64,000 nucleotides of DNA from an uncultured Bacteroidales bacterium (GTDB taxonomy: Bacteria; Bacteroidota; Bacteroidia; Bacteroidales; Paludibacteraceae): NCBI GenBank assembly GCA_902800525.1, contig CADCEV010000004.1, positions 1-64,000 of the forward strand, in the 5' to 3' direction. The position numbers and the translations under genes were made by a program. Position 1 is the first letter of the stretch. Each line of letters begins with the position of its first letter. Shown in pieces: positions 7,701 through 17,587 of the stretch. The notes beneath the pieces are model-generated. The model was not told the origin of the DNA. It searched no databases and saw nothing but the letters and a program-made list of their open reading frames with translations.

Positions 7701-10700
7701 AATGGAAACAACCCACACGGGAAACTTAACTCAGGCACAACTGCTCGAGAAACTCGGTAACAGATGGAAGATAGAAAACGGGAAATTAGTACCCACGGCT
7801 TACACTTCCTATGACCCGGCAACCGCCGTTCAACCCTCTCTACCTACTTTCTATCACGAGAGTAGCGGCAAACTGGATCCGGAACTGCTCCCGGAGACGC
7901 GTCAAAGCAGCGTGGTGCTCAGTTGGAACACCGACGGTAAACCGATTGACTACTTCACCGTCTATCGTCGTATAAAGGACGGCCCCGACACCACATGGAC
8001 AGAGATCGCCACCAATATCGAGGTGCTGAGTTATGAGGACAAAGAGGTCTCACCCATCCGGACATATGAATACAAGGTCAGCGGCACAATTGACTGCGAG
8101 GGCAAACGATTCCAATGGACCAAGGTTGAACCCGGCGAATGCAAGCACACCGGTCTCGTAGAGGGATATGTACGTTTCAACGACGGCACCGGTATACCGG
8201 GAATAGAGGTCAAAATCGTGCCCCAGGACCCGCAATACGGTTCCGGCGTATCTGTCTTCACCGACGCACAGGGACACTACAAAGCGGAAGACTTGTCCTA
8301 CTTCGGGCAGAGCGAGATTACCTATAATGTCACGCCCGTAGGCGAAGGCGTAGTGGAGTTCCGTCCTACGGGCTTCGCCGCTACCTTCGACAGCATATCC
8401 AACCACCGCACTCCTAACGACTTCATCAACGTCAAAGGTCTGAGATTCAGTGCCAACGTCATGTATGAGGGCACGTCTATACCTGTCAAAGGCGCACACT
8501 TCCGCGTGAACGGGCATGATGTGTATAACGCCCAGAACAAACTGATTACGACCGACTTTACGGGCTACGCTGAGTTCAACGTACTCTCCAACTACAAGAA
8601 TAAGATCCAAGTGGTGATGGACGGCCATAACTTCGTCAACAACGGTTACTACAAGAGTGCCGATGGTGTCTATATGTCCGATAATGCGACCGACATCTTT
8701 TTCTACGACTCTACCCTTGTGTGCCTGACAGGCCGCGTAGTAGGCGGCGACGACCAAGGATCTCTGCCGCTGGGTAACAACCTCTCGCGCAACAACCTCG
8801 GCGAGAACCTGACAATGGTGCTCACTCTGGAGGGCGACAACACCTCATGGCTCGTCTATGACAACACCGATCCGCTCATCACACAGCGCAATGTAACCTT
8901 CCCCCATCCCGCAGGCAACGGGCATCAGACAACAGCAGAGGTATTCCGCAAACGCATGGTGGTCAAGCCGGACTCTGCAACGGGAGAGTACCGGCTGATG
9001 CTGCCGCCGGTACGATGGAAAGTGACGCAGGTCTATTGCAAGGGCTACCCTACCTTGTTCCAAGACGGCATGGCGAACGAAATAATTGACCTCACCTCCG
9101 CCCTCAAGGAGGACACCATCCGATACAGCGGCACCTATACCGACATTGACGGTTATCCTATTGACAACCCCGTTGCGGTTCACAACGCCGTCTATAATCG
9201 TATCTATCACGCCCCTATTGAGATTCAGTACAAGCAGATAGGTTACGACACCATCAGTTACTTCGGAGACAAGTCCTATTTAGCCCAGACCGTCGGCGGC
9301 AGAATGGACACCGTGCCCTTGGTATATTCCCAAGCCGGCAGCATCGCCTACACGTTCGGCTACCCCGTCTTCAGTCTCGAACGCCAATACCCGATAGAGT
9401 TATCCGTCGTAGAACGCTATCCATGGAATGGCGGTACCGACAGCAAAAATGTAGAAATTGTGCATATAGGCAGAGGCGAGGTAACGATTCACAACGGTTT
9501 TAAGAACGGCATTAGCACCGATGTCGTAGAACTGGACAGCATGGGTATGGGCGTTTACTACCTGCAAGGCGAGCAGACCACGCGCCTACTCACCGACAAG
9601 GACGCCCTGCGTACAGTCAGCCTTACGCTGAAACAGGACGGCACTACTTATGAGGCTACACCGTTGAAGGGATACCTGCTCAACATATTCGCCACCTCAA
9701 ACACCAAGGATGTGCTCGCCGATAGCATACCGCTACTGATTGACATCCTACGTGACCCTCCCGGAACCAACAGTACCGCCACGCTGTCCAAAGGCTCCAA
9801 ACTCAAATACTCCTACACACTCGACATGTCATTAAAAACAGGCTTGTCGTTTAGTTGGGCTAAGGGGACAAAAGTGGATGGTTATCAAGGTCAACATGCG
9901 GCGCCCGGCACTACACACGCAGGCTTAATAACTCATACCGACAATCACAATATAATGAACCTTGACATCGTGTTTGATATGGCAGGCAAAAAGGGCTACA
10001 CCTACACCGTGAATGTAAACGAGGACATCACCACCAGCAGTTCAGCGACCATGGTGGGTGCCGACGCCGATATTTATATCGGCATGGTGCAGAACATGTA
10101 TGTCACCCCGCTATCTACCATCCGAGCCATTCCTGACAGCCTCTACCAAATCATGGCAGGACGCCTGGGCGGAGGCTCAATTGATCCTGCTGTCAACAAA
10201 TACGGCTCTCTCGTACATATCGCCACTGGAACAGCGCCGCAAGCCAATGACACAACCAAGAAGACGTACCACTTGGTGCGCGATGAGTCGGTAGGATACG
10301 GCGCGACCGTTACATCCCAGTTCACCCACTCGCAGAAATATATTCTGGATCAGCTTATCCCCAACCAGATCAAACAACTGCGTGCGCTGATGTTCATCGG
10401 CAGTGCAGTCGAGGCACAGGCGCAAGCCGATGCAACCGGCAAACCTGTTTACCGCTCATTAGTCGGCATTGACCACAAGAACTTCGCTATAGCCAATACA
10501 CGCAACGACTCTGCCTTCTACTACAAATACACTGAGAATGTGCAGGATGATCCCGACATGAACTATGTCATTCACTTGCCGAAGGCATGCAAGACTACCC
10601 CACCGGATGAAGTAGCACTACGCTGTCAGATTATCTTTGCGTGGCTGAAGATGATAGCCAATAACGAAGCTGAGAAACTGAACGCCACTGACAAGGTAGC

Positions 10701-13700
10701 CAACTACGATGTGGACGGCGGCTCCAAACTGACTTACAGCGAGACCTTTGAGAGCGAATACACTGTCTCCGAATACATGCATTTCCCATTTGCAAAGACC
10801 GGTGACTTTTATGACGACGGATCAACTTACGCTGCAGAGGCTCTTACCCTTGCCACTCCGACAATAAAGTCTTTATTAAAGCTCTACGGAGGAATAGGAG
10901 GAAAAAGTGGAGAAGTAACGGGAGGAGCATATGGAAACTATGATGACAATCATCGGCTTATGAGTGTGGAGTTAACTTTTGCAGGTACGCTAAACAAGTT
11001 CAACCTTACGCCTATATTCGACTATAGTTGCAAGGACTTTGCCGGCAGTACACAGACATACAGCCGCAAGGAAAGTTTCAATATCTCGATGGACAACAAG
11101 AGCCACCTCAATTTTGACCTCTACCGCGCTGTATCCGGCGATACCACTATGGCAGCAAACGGGCTCTCACATGTGTTCACCAATGCCAACTACGAGAATA
11201 GCTCGAAGTTTGTGTTAGAGCACATCGCCAAAGGACAGAATATCAATGGCATCCGATACCCGAAAGGTTTCGTTTATCGCACCCGTGGCGGTGCCACCTG
11301 CAACACATGGGAAGACCAGCGTACCACCCTTGTCTATCATCCCGGCACCATACTCGACGAACGCACGAAGAAGATATGCAACCCCAAGATTACGCTTGAC
11401 AAACAGAGCGTAAGCGGTATTGCTATCACCGAACCGGCACGTTTCACCGCCTACCTCACCAACGACAGCGAATACCCGGAGGCGGCATCCGGTACGGTAG
11501 CACTCTTCTGCATCTATCTGGAGGAAACAAAGAACCCCTACGGCGCAAAAATTTATATGGACGGTTCACCACTCAACAGCGCCGGTATCAACATCATGAT
11601 CAAACCTGGACAAGTGATACAGAAAACGATAGAAGTCTATGCCGGTGCAGAGTTTGACTACGAAGATCTGAGGATAGGCGTTACTTCCCCCTCCGACTGG
11701 GTAAAAACAGCGTGCGAGGTTTCCTTCGATGTGCATTACCTGCACGAAGCCGGACCGGTACGCATTGCTTCGCCTGCCGACAAATGGGTGATGAACACCT
11801 CTGCCGGAAGGGATGACAAACGCGGATGGTTCATACCTATTACCATCGATGGCTTCAATAAACACCAGCATAACTTCGACCATATCGAGTTCCAATACAA
11901 AGAGTCGAAACGCGGAGAGGACGCATGGACCAACCAATGCTCTTTCTACGCCGACAGCACGCTAATGGCGAAGGCATCAGGCGAGAAGAAACTCATCCCC
12001 GAGAACGGCAATATCACCGATCAGTTCTACGGCGAAGGACCGGTTACAGAGAAAGGCTACGACCTGCGTGCCGTGCTCTTCTGCCGCAACGGCAACACGT
12101 TCCTTACTTCCACCTCGCCCGTGCTGAGCGGCGTGAAGGATACACGCCTGCCACAGCTCTTCGGCGCACCCGAACCCGCAAACGGTATCATCGGTATAGG
12201 CGACAATATTATCTTCAACTTCTCTGAGGACATCGAGTACAACTACCTCTCGCATATTACCAATTTTGAGGTGAAGGGCGAGGTGAACAACGCCAATGTA
12301 GCGGAGGCGGTCAGTGTCCTGTTCAGCGGCAACTCCTCCGTAGAGACCGAGGCAAGACGCAACCTCTCCAACAAGGACTTTACCATCGATATGATGATCT
12401 ATCCCGAAGCGACAGGTGCGGATATGCCCCTCTTCTCGCACGGCACCAACGGCAGCAAACTGCAACTATGGCTCACCTCCGATTCCATTCTGCGCGCTGT
12501 CATAGGCGACTCCGTCTATACGGCGCGCAAGGCAATCAAGACCGGCGGATTCACGCAGATTGCTTTGGCAATGCAGCGTCCTGCCGGCGACAGGAAAGGC
12601 CTGCTTACTTTCTATAACGGCGGCGTGATACTCGATACCTTCCGCATCTCGGAGTCCTATAATGGTGTCGGGCCGCTTATCTTCGGCCGCACCAATGAGA
12701 CCAACCGCGCAAGGAGCACCTACTATCGCGGTCGCATGATGGAGGCACGGTTGTGGTACCGTGCCCTGACCGGCGGAGAGGTGGGGACCACCTACGGCGG
12801 CAGACGCCTCTCCGGCTATGAGATGGGACTCGTAGATTACTACCCGATGAACGAGGGCACCGGTACGTATGCCCTTGATCATGCCCAGGGAGCCAACGCA
12901 CGCCTTATCAATGCAGGATGGGCTATGCCGCGCGGATGGTCGCTCCGTACCGACGGACATGCCGTCCGACTGAACGAGAACGCGCTCAACCGTACCGCCG
13001 AACAGGACTACACACTCATGTTCTGGTTCAAGACCGATGAACAGGGACGAGGCGTACTATTAGGTAACACGGGTATGACGGGTGCAGAAAACAAGAACCA
13101 CTTCTGTATCGGCTTCGACGGAGCGGAACTTGTCTATCGCTCGGCCGGACAAGAGTACAAACTCGGCTCCGGTTACTCCGACAACGCATGGCACCACTAC
13201 GCCATGACGGTTAACCGCGCGCACAATATAGCCAATATCTATATCGACCGCGCACTGAAAGCCTCCTTCTCGCCCGACGTGCTCGGCGGTATCAGCGGAG
13301 GAATACAGGCTATCAGCGCAGACATAAACGGCTTTACCGGTAATTTGGACGAACTGTGTTTCTTCGCCCAGGCGCTGCCCTTCTCGCTCATCGAACGCTA
13401 TACTACCAAGAGCCCTGCAGGCGACGAAGCAGGACTGATGACCTACCTCAGTTTTGACCGGCAGGAAAGGCAGAAGGACAACGATATCGAATTGGTGGCA
13501 TACCCCTATAGCCGCAGGATTTATTTGGACAACAACTACCAAGTGGTGTACCAATTAGACCCCACTACAAAGGAGCCGACCACTACGCCCAAGCGCGATT
13601 ACCTCTTTGTTGACACCATTACCACCATCTTGCCGCTTATCGTCAATTCCACGGCTGCGCCTGTCGCGCCGGCGGAGGAACTGAAGAATATCTCGTTCAG

Positions 13701-15564
13701 CTTCGCAGGCAAGGATAATCAGGTGCTGGTGAACATCAACGAACTGGCGTCCCGCATCAACCGCCGCAATATATACGTTACCCTGCGTGATGTAGAGGAT
13801 AAGAACGGCAACGCGATGGCTTCGCCTGCTACAGCCGTCTATTTCGTCAACAACAGCACGCTGAGATGGACTGAGAAACGGGTGGATAGGACCACTTTCT
13901 ACGGGAATGAGGAGCAGGTATATTTCGAATTAGAGAATATCAGCGCTACAAGCCATACATTCACCATAGAGAACTGTCCGAAATGGCTCACGTTAGACAC
14001 CTACACCGATGTCATTACGGCGCAAAACAAGATCACGATAACGGGTACAATAAACAAAGGTCTGAACGTAGGAACCTACGACGAGGTACTTTACCTGACG
14101 GACGAGAACGGCGTTTCCGAACCACTATATTTCACGCTTACCGTAGAGGGAGAACAGCCGGAATGGACAAATAATATTGATCATGAATTGCTACAGAACT
14201 CAATGAATATCATCGGGCATGTGTTTGTACGCGGCGAGATAGATATTGACAACCGCGACATCGTAGGTGCTTTCGACAGACAGGGCAAGTGCCACGGCTT
14301 TGCCAATATCCACTACTCGGCGCAGACCGGCGAGAGCAATCTCTACCTTACGGTCTATGACAACCGCGTTTCCGGCAACGACCTCTATTTCAAACTCTGG
14401 CAGTACTCCACGGGACGCGAGATGATGCTCACCATGCCTACTGATGACAACCCCGTACGTGATGCTATTCCCTTCCAGAGTGGCGCCGTTATGGGCACGG
14501 ATGTACCTGTAAGATTCGAGGCGGATAACAAGTATGTACAAACCTTCCACCTCAAAGAAGGATGGAACTGGATATCCTTCAACGTCACCAACGCCGAGCG
14601 GCTCAACCTCAACACGCTGCTGGACGGGCTGCCATGGAAAGAGGGCGATGTGCTTACCGACATGAACAGCACCGCCACATTCATCTACCGCAACGGTCAT
14701 TGGCTTGCTTCTACCGGCAAGAATTATGCAATCAGCCCGAAGAGCGCCTATGCCGTCAAGGTAAGCGAGAAAACCTCGTTCCCCATTGCCGGTAATATCA
14801 TCAGGCAGATGGATTTACGTACTATCTCCGTCAAGAGCGGTTGGAACGGCATCGGCTACACCCCGATGTACAACCTGCCTGTCGAAACGGCACTCTCCGA
14901 CTATTTCGATAAGGCGCAGCCCGGTGATGTCATCAAGAGTCACAACGAGTTCGCCTACTTCACCAAGGTGGCCGGCGTAGGGCGGTGGAAAGGCAGCCTG
15001 GAGTACATGAAGCCGGGAGAAGGCTACATGCTGCTGCGCAAAGCCGATAACGACACTAAATTCGTCTATCCGTTCTATGAGCCAAACAGCACCTTCATTG
15101 ACGAGTGGTCGTACTCTACCGTTCGCTCTTCGGCTCCCGCGCGCTGGAGCACGATGAGTGTTTCCGCGATTGTGGAGGGTGTCAGCCTGCAAGAAGGCGA
15201 CCGCCTTGTAGCTCTCGCTTACAGCGAACGCATAGGCGAAACCGTCGCCAAAGACAGCGTCTACTATCTGACCGTCAGCAATGATGTGCAATCCGGTATC
15301 CGGTTCGCTATCGAACGGGACGGTGTGCTTATCGCCACTACCGATGAGCAGATGACCTACCGGGCCAATGCCGTCATCGGCTCGCCTGACCAACCTGTCG
15401 TCATCTCTTTCCGCGCCAAAGGAATAGAGGATGGCAACAGTACAGAGGCAGACTGCGGTTGCGGCAGCAAGGGATGGTTCACTGTGCTGGGCGTTCAGCT
15501 GCCCAATGAACCTACCGAACCGGGGGTTTACATCCATAACTGCAAAAAATTGGTAGTAAAATAA
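4717..15564 (+). CDS. Giant secreted mosaic protein (3615 residues), probable T9SS cargo
   Basis: A signal peptide (about 1-24, ending VSA) is followed by a long extracellular mosaic. Rough residue positions: GLUG-like beta-helix repeats with TGGFIGA and SAGFIGD (530-920); fibronectin III-like SVVLSWNTDGK (1060-1140); carboxypeptidase-regulatory-like VEGYVRFNDGTGIPG (1145-1210); an Ig-like segment (2480-2535); two LamG/concanavalin-like domains (2550-2700 and 2760-2900); a BACON-like segment (3050-3145); an IVGAFDRQGKCHG module (3150-3260); and GWNWISFNV repeats (3280-3450). The C terminus, EPGVYIHNCKKLVVK, resembles a T9SS type A sorting end. Role is inferred as surface binding or structure; no catalytic domain was recognised. 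A lipoprotein sharing the VGAF module lies 43 nt downstream. Confidence 0.9.
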   Translation: MKNNIYLFLLAAMAMMVLPQRVSADTYVDRSYNYSVMLSGSNKFAIQCPVYDLDGADCWVTDGNLKITLQDSTISVEEITRTVLHWGRSGSVSGDPDDMYIKFKTEVDGNIEVTQGNSTKYFTLTKGDGEVEKSVYVNNDKKTFSISAVWTVPYTWLGKKVKFTWDVERYGTARSREKVSGLKDVTYTIPKAEDIVSPQVTPGTISYSQPGKLELPWFMSSTKITNAKYEYTDGNGQKQTVTMSPNTNSGIIYLDACVPHNQFAIVMDYLTSDKEYEITGVASTRTDLNMIHGPVGFSASPRGDNKARVDLKWKTNHRNAPDFMPTDFFEIQRSLTGKEEDFVNIGTIIYNSQDSVYTFTDTLLLSAISKGQLTADGRLENLTYRVRRTMTSPWGWGTDNTAAAATSCSLDFLHLLRIADYTAQWEDSTAYRARVSWTYADEYHAVWDERAQMLMRVTQTNRAGEVTATDEYILTQAERNQRYKIVSLQNPCVNYKVELLVNKGTSPLPLAEEIDSLIFPIRTEADWNAFCDSVEAAGGNKPVHARLYNDIAVSRMAGLSSDKPYSGIFDGSGHTITVSINNATQYTSLFSHVKDATFRNLHVAGNVESSAMYASGLVGIVDDGKIMFENCRVSATITNTINGDASTGGFIGAVYLSSAQVTFRNCVFNGSFKGANCHSNGGFVGWSNSILHIENCLFDPVHIGTKFDHCETWTRGVTPTVIYSYATVEYDGSTILISSADDWLKFAQIVEEEAGNKDVNAMLTADISTTATVGWNESAPYRGTFDGRGHTLNITYNMISNPSYKDAQYLAPFRYTSDCTIKNLRVTGSVYSEESTAGLIGSVVGSPTINIDNVRVSGEFRKIRILSAGFIGDAKGAKVNIEDCLSDGDINREMPDAKFAAFIGWGGEGRWTFHRVYENCWFPNVNNYYGFCYDSFDEKWWGYNSYSTNCRSAHDFPEMYNDWFRNQTNQDSIVIWNNREQADSWTLENGKAVPVMETTHTGNLTQAQLLEKLGNRWKIENGKLVPTAYTSYDPATAVQPSLPTFYHESSGKLDPELLPETRQSSVVLSWNTDGKPIDYFTVYRRIKDGPDTTWTEIATNIEVLSYEDKEVSPIRTYEYKVSGTIDCEGKRFQWTKVEPGECKHTGLVEGYVRFNDGTGIPGIEVKIVPQDPQYGSGVSVFTDAQGHYKAEDLSYFGQSEITYNVTPVGEGVVEFRPTGFAATFDSISNHRTPNDFINVKGLRFSANVMYEGTSIPVKGAHFRVNGHDVYNAQNKLITTDFTGYAEFNVLSNYKNKIQVVMDGHNFVNNGYYKSADGVYMSDNATDIFFYDSTLVCLTGRVVGGDDQGSLPLGNNLSRNNLGENLTMVLTLEGDNTSWLVYDNTDPLITQRNVTFPHPAGNGHQTTAEVFRKRMVVKPDSATGEYRLMLPPVRWKVTQVYCKGYPTLFQDGMANEIIDLTSALKEDTIRYSGTYTDIDGYPIDNPVAVHNAVYNRIYHAPIEIQYKQIGYDTISYFGDKSYLAQTVGGRMDTVPLVYSQAGSIAYTFGYPVFSLERQYPIELSVVERYPWNGGTDSKNVEIVHIGRGEVTIHNGFKNGISTDVVELDSMGMGVYYLQGEQTTRLLTDKDALRTVSLTLKQDGTTYEATPLKGYLLNIFATSNTKDVLADSIPLLIDILRDPPGTNSTATLSKGSKLKYSYTLDMSLKTGLSFSWAKGTKVDGYQGQHAAPGTTHAGLITHTDNHNIMNLDIVFDMAGKKGYTYTVNVNEDITTSSSATMVGADADIYIGMVQNMYVTPLSTIRAIPDSLYQIMAGRLGGGSIDPAVNKYGSLVHIATGTAPQANDTTKKTYHLVRDESVGYGATVTSQFTHSQKYILDQLIPNQIKQLRALMFIGSAVEAQAQADATGKPVYRSLVGIDHKNFAIANTRNDSAFYYKYTENVQDDPDMNYVIHLPKACKTTPPDEVALRCQIIFAWLKMIANNEAEKLNATDKVANYDVDGGSKLTYSETFESEYTVSEYMHFPFAKTGDFYDDGSTYAAEALTLATPTIKSLLKLYGGIGGKSGEVTGGAYGNYDDNHRLMSVELTFAGTLNKFNLTPIFDYSCKDFAGSTQTYSRKESFNISMDNKSHLNFDLYRAVSGDTTMAANGLSHVFTNANYENSSKFVLEHIAKGQNINGIRYPKGFVYRTRGGATCNTWEDQRTTLVYHPGTILDERTKKICNPKITLDKQSVSGIAITEPARFTAYLTNDSEYPEAASGTVALFCIYLEETKNPYGAKIYMDGSPLNSAGINIMIKPGQVIQKTIEVYAGAEFDYEDLRIGVTSPSDWVKTACEVSFDVHYLHEAGPVRIASPADKWVMNTSAGRDDKRGWFIPITIDGFNKHQHNFDHIEFQYKESKRGEDAWTNQCSFYADSTLMAKASGEKKLIPENGNITDQFYGEGPVTEKGYDLRAVLFCRNGNTFLTSTSPVLSGVKDTRLPQLFGAPEPANGIIGIGDNIIFNFSEDIEYNYLSHITNFEVKGEVNNANVAEAVSVLFSGNSSVETEARRNLSNKDFTIDMMIYPEATGADMPLFSHGTNGSKLQLWLTSDSILRAVIGDSVYTARKAIKTGGFTQIALAMQRPAGDRKGLLTFYNGGVILDTFRISESYNGVGPLIFGRTNETNRARSTYYRGRMMEARLWYRALTGGEVGTTYGGRRLSGYEMGLVDYYPMNEGTGTYALDHAQGANARLINAGWAMPRGWSLRTDGHAVRLNENALNRTAEQDYTLMFWFKTDEQGRGVLLGNTGMTGAENKNHFCIGFDGAELVYRSAGQEYKLGSGYSDNAWHHYAMTVNRAHNIANIYIDRALKASFSPDVLGGISGGIQAISADINGFTGNLDELCFFAQALPFSLIERYTTKSPAGDEAGLMTYLSFDRQERQKDNDIELVAYPYSRRIYLDNNYQVVYQLDPTTKEPTTTPKRDYLFVDTITTILPLIVNSTAAPVAPAEELKNISFSFAGKDNQVLVNINELASRINRRNIYVTLRDVEDKNGNAMASPATAVYFVNNSTLRWTEKRVDRTTFYGNEEQVYFELENISATSHTFTIENCPKWLTLDTYTDVITAQNKITITGTINKGLNVGTYDEVLYLTDENGVSEPLYFTLTVEGEQPEWTNNIDHELLQNSMNIIGHVFVRGEIDIDNRDIVGAFDRQGKCHGFANIHYSAQTGESNLYLTVYDNRVSGNDLYFKLWQYSTGREMMLTMPTDDNPVRDAIPFQSGAVMGTDVPVRFEADNKYVQTFHLKEGWNWISFNVTNAERLNLNTLLDGLPWKEGDVLTDMNSTATFIYRNGHWLASTGKNYAISPKSAYAVKVSEKTSFPIAGNIIRQMDLRTISVKSGWNGIGYTPMYNLPVETALSDYFDKAQPGDVIKSHNEFAYFTKVAGVGRWKGSLEYMKPGEGYMLLRKADNDTKFVYPFYEPNSTFIDEWSYSTVRSSAPARWSTMSVSAIVEGVSLQEGDRLVALAYSERIGETVAKDSVYYLTVSNDVQSGIRFAIERDGVLIATTDEQMTYRANAVIGSPDQPVVISFRAKGIEDGNSTEADCGCGSKGWFTVLGVQLPNEPTEPGVYIHNCKKLVVK

Positions 15565-15607
15565 TTCGATAACTCAATATATCGTTATAACGAAAAAAAG
15601 AAAATCT

Positions 15608-16423
15608 ATGAAAAAGAGTATTATATTTCTGACGCTCGTCACCCTCTGTCTGGCGGCGTGCAAAAAAGGCGACAAGAATGCGGAGTATTACTCTGTTACC
15701 GAACCCGAAGGCGTTAGTACCGCCGCCCCGTTGTGGCAAGTGGATTATTCCGGTAATGAAGCCCGTCCTGACTGGCAGGAACCCGACCCGACAAAGTATG
15801 AGAACTGGATGATTATGTACATTGAGTTGGAGGACATTCTCATGCCTACTGCCAACCCGAACGACCTTCTGGCGGTCTTTGTCGAGGACGAACTGCGCGG
15901 AATGGCAACGCCGGCGGTTACAGTCGGAGAAGAAAATAGTAATGACAAGGGAATCTTTATTCTCAAATCATACCACAACGAGCCGGAAAACACCTTTCTT
16001 TCCTTCACGCTGCGCTATTACAGCGCAACGCTTCACCAGCTCTTTAGTTATGAATCGGCTGAATACCTCGAATTAGGGAAGGTGTATGGTATGGGGACAC
16101 ATTCCGTCTTTCCTTTTACCCAAGGACCGGCTTCTTACCCCATACTGACGAATTTCTGCGTCACATGCCTTCCCTTAGAGGGCTCCGATGTCAAGCCCGC
16201 CAAGGGGGATATCCTCGCTGCGTTTGTAGGAGACGAGTGCCGGGGCACATACGTCTTCGACGATGACCTGTGGTTCTCGCCCGTTCGCTTCAACGTCCAC
16301 GCACGAAAGGAAGGGGAAACAGTAACCCTCAAATATTACCACGCCGGTACGGGGCGAATCTTCACCTTCGTCCCAACCGCCACCACATCCGAAGAGGGAC
16401 AGTCATTAACCGTTAGAATGTAA
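15608..16423 (+). CDS. Lipoprotein with two VGAF-type modules
   Basis: The protein has 271 residues. A signal peptide ends in the lipobox LAAC with Cys18, so it should be lipid-anchored in the outer membrane. Two copies of a beta-sandwich-like module follow: one with NDLLAVFVEDELRGMA (about 55-160), one with GDILAAFVGDECRGTY (about 175-271). The same module, with IVGAFDRQGKCHGFA, lies near the C terminus of the giant protein encoded just upstream. The shared module and the 43-nt gap suggest that the two act together at the cell surface. No enzyme motif is visible. Confidence 0.8.
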   Translation: MKKSIIFLTLVTLCLAACKKGDKNAEYYSVTEPEGVSTAAPLWQVDYSGNEARPDWQEPDPTKYENWMIMYIELEDILMPTANPNDLLAVFVEDELRGMATPAVTVGEENSNDKGIFILKSYHNEPENTFLSFTLRYYSATLHQLFSYESAEYLELGKVYGMGTHSVFPFTQGPASYPILTNFCVTCLPLEGSDVKPAKGDILAAFVGDECRGTYVFDDDLWFSPVRFNVHARKEGETVTLKYYHAGTGRIFTFVPTATTSEEGQSLTVRM

Positions 16424-16432
16424 ACTATCCGT

Positions 16433-17371
16433 ATGAAAAAGTTATTATCTGCACTTTGTACTTTGGTCCTGACCACTTGGCCACTTTCTTCAGCTTTGGC
16501 TGCCGCCAACGGGGCGCTTACAGGACACTTCACTATCAATGAAAAGGGCGATTATGTTGTCTTCTCGAAAGGCAACCTGCAATACCAAGCAAGCACAGAG
16601 ACATGGCAGTTCGCAGCAGAGCAATATACCGTGCTTGAAGATACCGCAGGCAATGAGACCGCCACTGGTCGTGACACGCAGGAAAAATGGATTGACCTCT
16701 TCGGTTGGGGAACAGGCGATGCCCCATATAAAGCATCTGCCTCCGATGGCGATTATGCCGTCTTCACCGACTGGGGTACAAACGCTATCAGCAACGGCGG
16801 CAGCACCGCCGGCATATGGCGTACCCTCACATTCGACGAATGGACGTACCTGCTTACGCAACGCACGAATTCATCCGGCTTGCGCGGTCAGGCTTCGGTC
16901 AACGGCGTGATGGGATACCTCCTGTTGCCCGATGGCTTTGTATTGCCCGACGGATGTGGTTTCTTCCCCAACCCGGGGAACTGGGCGGCGAATACCTACA
17001 CATTAGAACAATGGTCCGCCATGCAGACTGCCGGCGCGGTATTCCTGCCCTGCGGCGGTTTCCGTGACGGGAATGAGGTTAACATGGAGGACACGGGAAG
17101 TCCTATCGGCAGTTATTGGTCTGCTACGGCAGACGGCTCATCCGAAGCATATGGTTTTTATGTGAGTGCGGACGGCGCAGAAATGACGACCAACAGCCTG
17201 TACTACGGACGCTCGGTGCGTCTGGTATGTGTTCAATCCGTACCTACAAGCATAGGTGATATACAAAGCAGCAATATACCTTGTATAAAGGTACTGCATA
17301 ACGGAAAAATACTAATTAATCAAAACGGCGAGATGTATGATGTGACGGGCAAGAGAGTGTCTGAGAAATAA
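16433..17371 (+). CDS. Secreted FISUMP-like protein with short C-terminal sorting motif
   Basis: The 312-residue protein begins with a signal peptide ending ALAA. The body has the pattern VVFSKGNLQYQASTETWQF, WIDLFGWGTG, WRTLTFDEW and SYWSATADGSSEAY, as in Fibrobacter/Bacteroidota 'major paralogous domain' proteins that are distantly related to formylglycine-generating folds. No catalytic function can be assigned. The last 30 residues, IPCIKVLHNGKILINQNG then MYDVTGKRV, match the tails of four other proteins in this window and are probably a T9SS-type signal. It lies 9 nt after the lipoprotein gene, so the two are likely co-transcribed, and a strong terminator follows. Confidence 0.82.
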   Translation: MKKLLSALCTLVLTTWPLSSALAAANGALTGHFTINEKGDYVVFSKGNLQYQASTETWQFAAEQYTVLEDTAGNETATGRDTQEKWIDLFGWGTGDAPYKASASDGDYAVFTDWGTNAISNGGSTAGIWRTLTFDEWTYLLTQRTNSSGLRGQASVNGVMGYLLLPDGFVLPDGCGFFPNPGNWAANTYTLEQWSAMQTAGAVFLPCGGFRDGNEVNMEDTGSPIGSYWSATADGSSEAYGFYVSADGAEMTTNSLYYGRSVRLVCVQSVPTSIGDIQSSNIPCIKVLHNGKILINQNGEMYDVTGKRVSEK

Positions 17372-17400
17372 ATCATAGCTTTCGGGCTAATTGTATCGCA

Positions 17401-17439
17401 AGAGGCGGTTCACGATCATCGTGAGCCGTCTCTTTTTTT
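17401..17439 (+). terminator. Strong intrinsic terminator
   Basis: A 15-bp stem (17401-17415 with 17419-17433, two G-U pairs) with a 3-nt loop is followed by a run of T to 17439. It closes the plus-strand run 4717-17371. The stretch 17440-17541 shows no credible gene. Confidence 0.85.
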
Positions 17440-17541
17440 GTGCCCTTTTGTGCGTGCAAGGGTTCCACCACGCCGCCGCTCAGGAGAACGCCCAGTGGCG
17501 ATTTATGTTCGTAAATTATCGCAACAATACTATTTAGACAT

Positions 17542-17568
17542 AAAAAAAAGCACCTCAAACGAGATGCT
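17542..17568 (-). terminator. Intrinsic terminator of the minus-strand secreted-protein run
   Basis: AGCACCTC (17549-17556) pairs with GAGATGCT (17561-17568) with one G-U pair. An A-run at 17542-17549 gives the T-run on the minus strand. It lies 20 bp past the stop at 17588. Confidence 0.7.
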
Positions 17569-17587
17569 CAAATATCAGGAAAAGGCT

